Assembly (NCBI GenBank): GCA_002395085.1
Contig: DGVV01000075.1
Span: forward strand, 1-31,011
Direction: 5' to 3'
DNA length: 31,011 nucleotides
Source: Ruminococcus sp. UBA4275
GTDB taxonomy: Bacteria > Bacillota > Clostridia > Oscillospirales > Ruminococcaceae
Every line of letters starts with the position of its first letter. Position 1 is the first letter of the stretch. A model generated the notes under the pieces. That model had not been told where the DNA came from, did no database searches, and saw nothing but the letters and a program-made list of their open reading frames with translations. Below, in pieces: positions 8,492 to 15,629 of this stretch. The translations under genes and the position numbers were made by a program.

Positions 8492-8542
8492 TATAGTAGT
8501 GCTGCAAAGCATTGCATCAAACTATAGAAAAGAGGAACTACG

Positions 8543-9742
8543 ATGTTTCAGCCTTATCAAAGCTCCATGCTGGCGCTCGGCAAAGCGCCTTCCGTGATCC
8601 GCGAAACCTTCGAGTACGGCAACCGCCGTGCCAAGGAGATCGGCAGAGAAAATGTGTTTGATTTCAGTCTCGGCAATCCGAGTGTGCCTGCACCGGAAAG
8701 TGTCCACGAGACCATGCGCCGTCTGATGGACGAAACCGATTCCGTCCTGCTGCACGGTTACACCTCCGCAATCGGTGCAGAACCGACCCGTCAGGCAATC
8801 GCAGACGACATCAACCGCCGCTTCAGCGCAGGCATCTCCGCCGCTGACCTCTATATGACCTGCGGCGCGGCTGCATCCCTGACCGTCACCCTCAATGCGA
8901 TCCTCTGCCCCGGCGATGTCTGCATGGCATTCGCGCCGTTCTTCCCGGAGTACCGCGTGTTCACCGAGGCAACCGGCGCAAAGCTGACGGTTGTTCCCGC
9001 TGATACTGAGAACTTCCAGCTCAATCTCGCCGCGTTTGCTGAGCTGGTCACGCCGGAGACGAAAGCCGTCATCATCAATACCCCCAATAACCCCACCGGC
9101 GTTGTGTTCACGGAAGAGAATCTCCGCAAACTCTGCGATATTCTCCGCGAAAAGGAGCAGGCATTCGGCCACCCGATTTACCTCATCGCAGATGAACCCT
9201 ACCGGGAGCTGATCTACGATGCAGATACCGTCGTCCCCTACCTCACCAATTTATATGACGATACCTTTGTCTGCTATTCCTTCAGCAAGTCGATCTCCCT
9301 GCCGGGCGAGCGTATCGGCTACATCGTTGTCAGCCCGAAAATGGCGGATAACCGCAATGTCTACGCGGCTGTCTGCGGCGCGGGCCGCGCACTCGGATTC
9401 GTCTGCGCACCGAGCATGATGCAGCGCGTTGTCGCAGAGAATCTCGGCAAAACCGGTGATCTCTCGATCTACCGCCGCAACCGCGATCTGCTTTACAATG
9501 CACTGACGGAATACGGCTATCGCTGCATCTATCCGGACGGAGCATTCTATCTGTGGGTGCAGGCGCTGGAGGACGATGCAAACGCATTCTGCCAGAAGGC
9601 ACGCGATTATGAGCTGCTGCTTGTGCCGTCGGATTCCTTCGGCTGCAAGGGCTACATCCGCATCGCATACTGCGTCACGACGGAGATGATCGAGCGCAGC
9701 CTGCCGGCATTCAAGAAGCTGGCAGAGGCTTACGGCAAATAA
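8543..9742 (+). CDS. PLP-dependent class I/II aminotransferase
   Basis: This 399-residue fold-type I aminotransferase transfers amino groups between amino and 2-oxo acids, most likely with aspartate or a similar substrate. The cofactor residues are visible: NTPNNPTG (asparagine near 183), IADEPYREL (D217), the Schiff-base lysine K249 in SFSKSISLPGERIGY, R257 just after it, and the substrate carboxylate arginine R373 in GYIRIAYC. The N-terminal DFSLGNPSVPAP matches the start of this subgroup. It stands alone: own promoter, GAGGAA ribosome site, and a terminator right after the stop. The neighbours do not fix the substrate; aspartate, alanine or another amino acid are all possible. It is not a MalY-type lyase as far as I can judge. 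Confidence 0.9.
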   Translation: MFQPYQSSMLALGKAPSVIRETFEYGNRRAKEIGRENVFDFSLGNPSVPAPESVHETMRRLMDETDSVLLHGYTSAIGAEPTRQAIADDINRRFSAGISAADLYMTCGAAASLTVTLNAILCPGDVCMAFAPFFPEYRVFTEATGAKLTVVPADTENFQLNLAAFAELVTPETKAVIINTPNNPTGVVFTEENLRKLCDILREKEQAFGHPIYLIADEPYRELIYDADTVVPYLTNLYDDTFVCYSFSKSISLPGERIGYIVVSPKMADNRNVYAAVCGAGRALGFVCAPSMMQRVVAENLGKTGDLSIYRRNRDLLYNALTEYGYRCIYPDGAFYLWVQALEDDANAFCQKARDYELLLVPSDSFGCKGYIRIAYCVTTEMIERSLPAFKKLAEAYGK

Positions 9743-9756
9743 TCCTACAAACACAG

Positions 9757-9793
9757 AAACGGGCAAAGCCAATCGCGGCTCTGCCCGTTTTCT
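9757..9793. terminator. Terminator shared by two convergent genes
   Basis: A 13-bp stem with one mismatch (9758-9770 with 9777-9789) has T runs on both strands, and lies between the aminotransferase stop and the stop of the convergent esterase gene. Confidence 0.8.
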
Positions 9794-9809
9794 TTGTATC
9801 TGCTTGAAT

Positions 9810-11525
9810 TTAGCTGCGCTTATAGAGCGCGACATCGCTGAATGTCACAGACTGCTGCAATTCACCAATCAGGAAGACAATCTCTGCATCCTGTGCCGCA
9901 GCTTTGAGTGTCAGCGTTTCAGTCAGCGTATCCTTATCCGCGCCCATTTTGAATGTGCCGGAATGATAGATCTTAGCCGGATCTTTCGTGCTGCGCAGCG
10001 CATACGGAATCTCCGCACCCGCAGAAGCCTGCACCGTAAAGGTCAGTTCATAGCCGCCCGCCGGCAGATTCAGTCCGCGCACATAAGCCGTAATCGACTC
10101 CGGCGAAGTTCCCTTAGCCGAGATGTTGATGTTCAGCGACTTGTTCCAATCCGCATAATACGGCCATGCATTCGCGCCGGTATCCTTGTCAATCTCCGAG
10201 CCGTATTCGCCGTCCGCCGCGAGATCGAGACCGATCTTGCTGTACTCCTTACCAATCGCCGTACAGATTTTATCTGCCAGCAGATAGGAATTCAGCTCAT
10301 GCGTCTTCGGAGAAGGATGCCAGTCTGCGCCGATGCCGTCGCGCTGAATATTATGTGTGGGCGATTCGTAGCAGCTAATCTTCGGGTCACCGACCTCCGC
10401 GACTGCCGCTTCGATATACGGATAAAGCTCCTGACAGCCCATAATGCCCAGCGTACAGACGATTGCAGCATCCGGATTGTTCTTGCGAATCTGTTTCAGG
10501 AACGACACATAGCCCTTCTGATACTCAGCACCGCGCGTTTCAAGCTCCTTCGTCGCGTAGGAATCATCATTCGTACCGAGATTCAGAACAATCACATCAC
10601 TCGGATGTGCCGCAAAATCCCACTCCACGGCATAATCAGACAGCTTACCGACCTGCTCATAAACCGGAGGGACAAGCGAATCTGTATTTTTCGTGCCGTC
10701 ATTGGAATAGCCCGAAACAATACCGAAACCGCTGTAGCTGACCGCGCTGTAATCCGCATCGAGGAGCTGCGCCGTGAGATACGCATAGGAAAGCGTGAAA
10801 TTCTCGGTCGCGGTCTCGAAATTCACATACTGCGAATCCGCCTCCACGCCGTAAGCGCAGGTGATCGAATCACCAATGAACTCAATCGTAAGATCCTTTT
10901 TGGCAGTCGGCTTGACCGGCTTGGCAGCGGAGGATGTCACATCGAACGACTTGACACCGACTGCGCCGTTGTTCGATTCGGAGAGATGGATAACCTTAAC
11001 GGTTGCAGTGCGCTGCGTCGTACCGGAAAACAGCTCCACAGTCTGCTCAGGCTCGTCCATGACCACATCCTTAACCAGTTTGCCGTCCACATAAACACCA
11101 TAGCGCGGACGGTATTTCGCATCAGAATAGACACAGCCGTCGCCGGCAATCGTGACACTCGCCTTCGTACCGGTGACAGTGCATTCAGAGGCAGAGCCGC
11201 TCTGCACAAGCCAAGTCACGCCATCTTTCGTGAGCGTTCTGCCGATGAGTTTGGTGCTTCCGACAATATCGGTGACGGTCTGTGCCTTCTGCTCACCGGT
11301 ATCCGCAGCCGCAGAAAGCAGATCCTGCTTCATCAGCGACAGATCAATCGCGTTAATTTTGCCGTCGCCGTTGTAATCATCCGCCGCAATGGGATCTGTC
11401 TGAACAGTCAGCGCCTTCATAAGGTGCTGCACATCCGAAACGGAAACTGCAAATGCAGACAGCGGCTGCATCGCCGCAAACGAGACACAAGCTGCAAGAA
11501 ACAGCGCTTTTTGCTTACTTCTCAT
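9810..11525 (-). CDS. Secreted SGNH carbohydrate esterase (CE2-like) with N-terminal dockerin
   Basis: This 571-residue exported protein has a signal peptide (about 1-26), a dockerin segment (about 28-72), a beta-sandwich region (about 85-198), an SGNH hydrolase domain (about 212-430) and a C-terminal beta-rich region (about 440-570) like a carbohydrate-binding module. The calcium loop is DDYNGDGKINAIDLSLM; the first dockerin repeat lacks a recognisable calcium loop. Catalytic blocks are FIGDSIT (S220), NLGTND (N319) and GADWHPS (D401, H403). A jelly-roll before the SGNH domain is the CE2 layout, so it probably removes acetyl groups from hemicellulose and may dock onto a cellulosome-like scaffold. 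It has a consensus promoter and an AAGGGGG ribosome site, and is not in an operon. Substrate and docking partner are inference. Confidence 0.85.
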   Translation of the reverse strand: MRSKQKALFLAACVSFAAMQPLSAFAVSVSDVQHLMKALTVQTDPIAADDYNGDGKINAIDLSLMKQDLLSAAADTGEQKAQTVTDIVGSTKLIGRTLTKDGVTWLVQSGSASECTVTGTKASVTIAGDGCVYSDAKYRPRYGVYVDGKLVKDVVMDEPEQTVELFSGTTQRTATVKVIHLSESNNGAVGVKSFDVTSSAAKPVKPTAKKDLTIEFIGDSITCAYGVEADSQYVNFETATENFTLSYAYLTAQLLDADYSAVSYSGFGIVSGYSNDGTKNTDSLVPPVYEQVGKLSDYAVEWDFAAHPSDVIVLNLGTNDDSYATKELETRGAEYQKGYVSFLKQIRKNNPDAAIVCTLGIMGCQELYPYIEAAVAEVGDPKISCYESPTHNIQRDGIGADWHPSPKTHELNSYLLADKICTAIGKEYSKIGLDLAADGEYGSEIDKDTGANAWPYYADWNKSLNINISAKGTSPESITAYVRGLNLPAGGYELTFTVQASAGAEIPYALRSTKDPAKIYHSGTFKMGADKDTLTETLTLKAAAQDAEIVFLIGELQQSVTFSDVALYKRS

Positions 11526-11555
11526 GAGAAGTCCCCCTTATCGCAATATAGTTCC

Positions 11556-11584
11556 ATTATAAACATAATCCGCAAAAATGTCAA
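11556..11584 (-). promoter_or_regulatory. Promoter of the dockerin esterase gene
   Basis: Minus-strand TTGACA (11584-11579), 17-base spacer, TATAAT (11561-11556). Confidence 0.88.
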
Positions 11585-11643
11585 CCGAAAGAGCCGCATT
11601 CGCAACATCCGGTCATAAACTGGGCAGAATCGTATATAAAAGC

Positions 11644-11674
11644 AAAAAGCCCCGCACACCAAGTGTACGGGGCT
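11644..11674 (-). terminator. Terminator of the SpoIID-like gene
   Basis: Minus-strand 11-bp GC-rich stem with one G-U pair and a five-base loop, followed by five T. Confidence 0.85.
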
Positions 11675-11698
11675 TCTTCATCTCAAAGCATCAGGGAA

Positions 11699-13114
11699 TT
11701 ATTCACCCTGAATTGTCTCGCCGGTCACATCCGTGTTATCCGCCAGGACAGTGGTTTCCGTCTCAGTTGCGGTCATCACAACCGTCGTTTCTGTCGCCGT
11801 GGAACCGGTATTCAGGTACGAGACAGATGCGTGTGTGACACTGGGATCGTCATATTCCAGCGGTTCAGTCGTCGTAATATACGCCGGCGCAGCGTTGGAA
11901 TCAGGCTGATACACAAATTCATACTTGGGAGACTTCAAACCAAGCACGCCGCGGAGGTCATTGCCCTTCACGCGAACTTGCCCGCCGATGACAGCATAGG
12001 CAACATAGCCGCCGTCACCGTACTCAAGTTGTATCCAATCATATGGGTTGCCTGAGAGCGTGATATGGTAAGTAGATTCCAGTTTGGATTTGAGTGCCGC
12101 AGACGAAAATGTCTTTGTACTATTGAAATGCGGATCCGAGGATTCGTCATGGCGGACCGGAATACTGCGGAGATACGGAATATCAGCGCAGAAAATATCA
12201 CGGCAATTCGCGGTCGCGCCGCCGCTGGAGGCATAGAACGAGGTCAGCGCGGGGGCGTTGTCATAATAGACCACGATACCCAGCACCTCGCGGACTGCAT
12301 CCACGATTTTCTGAGAAGGATTCGGCTTGCAGATCATACCTGCGCCATACCCATTATAGAGATAATAGGTATAGGCTGCAACAGCCTGCGCTTTCAGCGC
12401 CTCTACCGAGAAGGTGGGACCCATCTCATTGTTGCAGATCTGTGACAGGATCGACACAACAGTATCGGTTTTCCCGCCGACAGTCATCAGTTCAGTTTCC
12501 GGTGTACCGGTTTGCACCAGCACAGTACCGGGATAATAAAGGCTTAAAATCTGATCATAGGACCAACCGTCGTACATGGCATAAAAATTCGCGCCATTCT
12601 GACTCATACCAACGCCGTGTCCGTATCCGGACGAATAAAACACAACGCTGTCAGCCTCCGCAATGATCGTCTGTCTGGCAGTGATCTGCGGTTCTGAAAC
12701 GGTGGTAACGGTTGTAACAGTACCCTCCTGTGAATTCTTTATCGTTCTGGCATCTGTTGTCACTGTAGTCGTAATCAGCGGGTCGTCCGGCTCCGTATGA
12801 ACTGCCTTGTAGCTGATTAGCTGAAGGCTATTGTCATATTCAAATAGATCGGCCTTCCACGAATCGGCTTCATTTAAGTAGGTATCTGCACCGGAATGGC
12901 TGTCATCCCGACTGCCGCCCGCGAAATCCGATTCAATGCCGGCTTGTACATCCGACACCTGCTCCAGATCCGCCGCAGCGGCTGCATATACAATACTGGC
13001 AGCTCCTGAGCGCTGCATCGCGGTTCCGTCGTCCTCGATCGCACAGGTAGACGTGAATACGAGGGACAGGGAAACCAGAATCGCGACGCGGTTTCTTCGC
13101 GTTCGAGCTAGCAT
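11699..13114 (-). CDS. SpoIID/LytB-like exported protein with permuted motif order
   Basis: SpoIID proteins are lytic transglycosylases that cut glycan strands after removal of stem peptides. This 471-residue protein has an N-terminal membrane segment (about 9-24), a polar Thr-rich region (about 50-150) and SpoIID-type motifs. GYGHGVGMSQNGAN and WSYDQILSLYYPGT (163-196), which normally close the domain, here come before NNEMGP and VEALKAQAVAAYTY (228-250) with catalytic-type E238, then FYASSGGATANC and the rest (to about 405). A Thr-rich tail follows. The start at 13114 has GGAGAG upstream; a reading from 13231 would run through a folded RNA region. It follows the class B sortase gene with no clear promoter, so the two may be co-expressed. 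Whether it is active, and on which wall structure, is unknown. Confidence 0.82.
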   Translation of the reverse strand: MLARTRRNRVAILVSLSLVFTSTCAIEDDGTAMQRSGAASIVYAAAAADLEQVSDVQAGIESDFAGGSRDDSHSGADTYLNEADSWKADLFEYDNSLQLISYKAVHTEPDDPLITTTVTTDARTIKNSQEGTVTTVTTVSEPQITARQTIIAEADSVVFYSSGYGHGVGMSQNGANFYAMYDGWSYDQILSLYYPGTVLVQTGTPETELMTVGGKTDTVVSILSQICNNEMGPTFSVEALKAQAVAAYTYYLYNGYGAGMICKPNPSQKIVDAVREVLGIVVYYDNAPALTSFYASSGGATANCRDIFCADIPYLRSIPVRHDESSDPHFNSTKTFSSAALKSKLESTYHITLSGNPYDWIQLEYGDGGYVAYAVIGGQVRVKGNDLRGVLGLKSPKYEFVYQPDSNAAPAYITTTEPLEYDDPSVTHASVSYLNTGSTATETTVVMTATETETTVLADNTDVTGETIQGE

Positions 13115-13290
13115 AGTTTCTCTCCAATAATCAATCTCACCAGCTGGGGGGCTGGCTTTATTTCCCCAAGATTGCTGTGGGGATTTTGTCTTGATCGGTT
13201 CTGTCGCTCCTTTCGCCAGCTGCCGGTACATCCTGGCCGTGCAGCCGCGCGCACCCTCATACTGAGGTGCAGTTCCTCTTTATCTTGTGC

Positions 13291-13383
13291 TGGTATCGTT
13301 CATATTGCGGAACAGTGCGCCGCAGGGAGTTCTGCGTAAGAGCCAGACAGTACGTCTGAAGCTCTGGAATACAATATGAACCA
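13291..13383 (-). ncRNA. Unidentified three-way-junction RNA between sortase and SpoIID genes
   Basis: On the minus strand a perfect 10-bp closing helix (13381-13372 with 13307-13298), extended by three more pairs beyond a bulge, encloses two hairpins: a stepped stem (13365-13354 with 13348-13339) and a 5-bp stem (13336-13332 with 13325-13321). This is the shape of a structured cis-regulatory RNA. I tried c-di-AMP (ydaO), c-di-GMP, TPP and SAM consensus pieces and recognised none. More hairpins follow before the start codon at 13114, for example about 13176-13156. Confidence 0.5.
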
Positions 13384-13389
13384 GCTTAG

Positions 13390-13454
13390 GAAAACTGCCC
13401 GCAGCGATTTGAAGTATACAGGAACCGGTTGTTCCGGGCATACTTCAGCCCGCT
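13390..13454 (-). terminator. Hairpin after the sortase gene, possible weak terminator
   Basis: Minus-strand nested stems: TGAAGTAT with ATACTTCA (13447-13440 with 13417-13410), an inner 5-bp stem and an outer AGCG/CGCT pairing, followed by only four T. It may reduce rather than stop read-through into the SpoIID-like gene. Confidence 0.4.
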
Positions 13455-13487
13455 GATTGCAGCCTGCATTTCTGCATCATCGAATAC

Positions 13488-15029
13488 TCAGTCCGCATCC
13501 GGTCCGTAAGGGACAAATTTCGCAGGATCAAAGTCTTCGGGGTGGCCATAGTCGTAATAGGCCTGAGGATACATCACATTGTCGTTCAATGTGGCATCTT
13601 GTGTACCCTCCAGCGGGTCTTCTCCCGCACGTACCTGACGGCACAAAAGTATCAGCTTCGCATTTTTCACCAATCCGTTGCAAGTGTACAGCGTAAGGAG
13701 CGGATCACCATACTTCACATCCACACTTGTGTTAATCATCGTACGTTTCTTTGCATCATTGACAAAGTTGTAGAAATCGTCCTCGTCTGTGAAATCGAGC
13801 TTGTTCCAGCAGTTAAAGGCATACTTGGATTCATAGTCATCGCCGTCCACAATAAAGATCGCAAAGATCTTATACTTATAGCTGTTGTAGATGCTGTCCA
13901 GTTCCACCACAGGATGTTCCATGTAGTAATAGGGACTGTTGACATAGTTTCTAAGGCTGCCGAACATTGTCTGGTTATTCATGTTATGCCCGTAGATCAG
14001 CAGATTTCCCGAGTTATCGACGACGCGCCGATGATCGACGACTTCATCAAAGTGGCACCTGTAGTCCATGAAGATGCAGCCGGACTTGCTGCTCTCCTGA
14101 TGGAAGGTGCGATAGAGGTAATAATCGTTCATGTTGATATTCGGATCAAGAGACTTTTTCTGTACAACCGGGTAGCTGACAAGGGTATCCGGAATGCAGA
14201 TATACCCGACGAGATCAGGGTTCTGGCTGAGGAACCGGTCTGCCACATAGTTGTAATCCAGGTATTCAATCATTCCACCGACTTCTGTTTCATCTGTTGT
14301 GCCGTCATCCTGGAAGCCTCTCCGTTTGCGCGCCTCCTCATAATCCTCCTGCATTGCCTGATAGGCTTTCTTCGCCTGATACAGATCAATATAGTAATTG
14401 CTGATCAGGAACGTGCAGGCACCGACCACTGCAAGTGCAGACGTAAACACAATTTTACGCACTGCCTCATAGCGGGAGTCACCGCGCCACGGGATAAAGA
14501 TCTTGAGAACATCAACAAAAGTGTATGAATTGCGCTTTTTCTTACGTTTTCCGCTCTGCGCAGCAGACTTTCCTCCGGATACGCCCTGCCGCTTGGTTCC
14601 AGTATTCGACCTTGCAGGCTGGCGTTTTCCGGATCGGTCCGCACGCTGTTTCGCAGACGGATGTCTGCTGGCAGCGGCATTGCTTCCGGCGTAAGAACGG
14701 TTCGCACCGGGCATCTCAGCAGTCTGGCCGCGGCGTTTTGCCGCAACCTCCGCGAGAATCGCCTCGATGTCATCATCGGATGATCCCCCGCTCTGAGCTG
14801 CAGATCCGTAACGCTCCGCAGCAGCATTGCCGCGCTCTGCATCCGATCCCGCCCGTGCGGCGGCTCCCTTCAGCATCCTGCGTCCGCTGTAAGCATTGCG
14901 TGTTGGTTCTGAGCCGGTTGCCCCCGTCATAAACGGCGAGCTGGTTTCATCCGGCACTGCCTGTTCACCCCATCCGGTCTCCGGCAGGTTTTCAGGGCAG
15001 CTAGGTTCACTGTTAGAATTTCGCAGCAT
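13488..15029 (-). CDS. Class B sortase with long cytoplasmic N-terminal extension
   Basis: Sortases cleave sorting signals and attach proteins to the wall or link pilins. This 513-residue protein has a class B-type catalytic domain (about 255-468): H348 in LLIYGHNMNN, C450 in LLTLYTCNG and R464 in LILLCRQVR form the expected triad. Before it lie a membrane segment (about 192-212) and a very basic, low-complexity N-terminal region of about 165 residues, so it is anchored with the catalytic domain outside. An LPETG motif sits at 15-19 in that cytoplasmic part. The start at 15029 was chosen for its GGAGGCG ribosome site; a longer open frame runs upstream through the leader but lacks such support. 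It is followed by the SpoIID-like gene. No substrate with a sorting signal is seen in the window. Confidence 0.85.
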   Translation of the reverse strand: MLRNSNSEPSCPENLPETGWGEQAVPDETSSPFMTGATGSEPTRNAYSGRRMLKGAAARAGSDAERGNAAAERYGSAAQSGGSSDDDIEAILAEVAAKRRGQTAEMPGANRSYAGSNAAASRHPSAKQRADRSGKRQPARSNTGTKRQGVSGGKSAAQSGKRKKKRNSYTFVDVLKIFIPWRGDSRYEAVRKIVFTSALAVVGACTFLISNYYIDLYQAKKAYQAMQEDYEEARKRRGFQDDGTTDETEVGGMIEYLDYNYVADRFLSQNPDLVGYICIPDTLVSYPVVQKKSLDPNINMNDYYLYRTFHQESSKSGCIFMDYRCHFDEVVDHRRVVDNSGNLLIYGHNMNNQTMFGSLRNYVNSPYYYMEHPVVELDSIYNSYKYKIFAIFIVDGDDYESKYAFNCWNKLDFTDEDDFYNFVNDAKKRTMINTSVDVKYGDPLLTLYTCNGLVKNAKLILLCRQVRAGEDPLEGTQDATLNDNVMYPQAYYDYGHPEDFDPAKFVPYGPDAD

Positions 15030-15471
15030 AAGAACGCCTCCATCATCTGCCCGCATCACAGCGTCCGTGTACCGCAGATACAAACGGTCACTTTCGCATG
15101 GAATTGAGCGCAGGTTGTTCGCGCCATGCGGAGTCTGTACACCTCCGCGCGCGGATTCATCCCGGCAAGCGGGACACACAAGTAATTGATCCAGCCGGTC
15201 TGCCGCACGCATCAGCGTGCTGATCGGCTTTGCCTGATTGGCGGGACACGCACTGCGGCGACGGCACGAACAGCCGTAAGCAGCCGCTGCATTGTTCCGG
15301 TTTGCCGTTCTCCGCCTCCGCAATCCGCGGTGCATCGGGCGGCGTCTGCATGAAACAAGTTTCGTTCCATCCGATTCAGAGCAGCACCATCATTCCGGTC
15401 GGTGTCAGTCTTGCGCCTGACACTGATGTAACACGTTCGGAGTACAGTCTTCTGCGATCGACTATACTCCA
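15030..15471 (-). promoter_or_regulatory. Long structured leader of the sortase gene
   Basis: About 440 nt separate the predicted transcription start from the sortase start codon. The 5' end forms a long hairpin (15470-15460 with 15449-15439, extended by AACAC/GTGTT outside), followed by a perfect 7-bp hairpin (15423-15417 with 15408-15402). The rest (15030-15400) is GC-rich and partly open in several frames, with cysteine-rich readings that could be remnants of a zinc-ribbon protein. I see no known riboswitch. It may be a regulatory RNA, a short upstream gene, or an alternative N-terminal extension of the sortase. Confidence 0.45.
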
Positions 15472-15477
15472 AGTGTT

Positions 15478-15506
15478 ATTCTAGCACATTCCGCCGGAAA
15501 TGTCAA
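15478..15506 (-). promoter_or_regulatory. Promoter of the sortase unit
   Basis: Minus-strand TTGACA (15506-15501), 17-base spacer, TAGAAT (15483-15478). Confidence 0.78.
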
Positions 15507-15520
15507 GTTTTTGAAAATTT

Positions 15521-15579
15521 ATCGTCAGATTGTCTAGTGCAACTGGTATATATCGACGCTGCTTGTGCAATCTGACGAT
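15521..15579. repeat. 12-bp perfect inverted repeat between thiI and sortase genes
   Basis: ATCGTCAGATTG (15521-15532) and CAATCTGACGAT (15568-15579) are perfect complements 35 bases apart. It may act as the terminator of the thiI operon (loop with partial pairing, T-rich on the minus strand) or as a protein-binding site beside parS. Confidence 0.6.
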
Positions 15580-15596
15580 TTTCCATTGTGAAATCT

Positions 15597-15612
15597 TGTT
15601 TCACGTGGAACA
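15597..15612 (-). promoter_or_regulatory. parS centromere-like site (ParB/Spo0J binding)
   Basis: The minus strand reads TGTTCCACGTGAAACA, an exact match to the Bacillus subtilis parS consensus TGTTNCACGTGAAACA. Such sites load ParB (Spo0J) and cluster around the replication origin. It lies in the gap downstream of thiI, an intergenic position that fits. Confidence 0.8.
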
Positions 15613-15629
15613 TTTTATGTTAATTGAGA

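Noticed and set aside
8436..8542. yybP-ykoY manganese riboswitch before mntP
   Set aside because: The gap is only about 107 bases, is shared with a divergent promoter and lacks the conserved loop sequences.
9804..11618. A 604-codon plus-strand frame opposite the dockerin esterase
   Set aside because: It is the arginine-rich antisense shadow of a gene with clear signal peptide, dockerin and catalytic motifs on the minus strand.
13115..13231. N-terminal extension of the SpoIID-like protein to 13231
   Set aside because: The extension lacks a ribosome site and would pass through folded RNA; the ATG at 13114 has GGAGAG and is followed at once by a signal-type membrane segment.
13115..13487. c-di-AMP (ydaO) riboswitch before the SpoIID-like gene
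   Set aside because: Wall-enzyme genes often carry it, but the conserved pieces around GACAGCTAACCTCG and GGGGTGAAT are not present.
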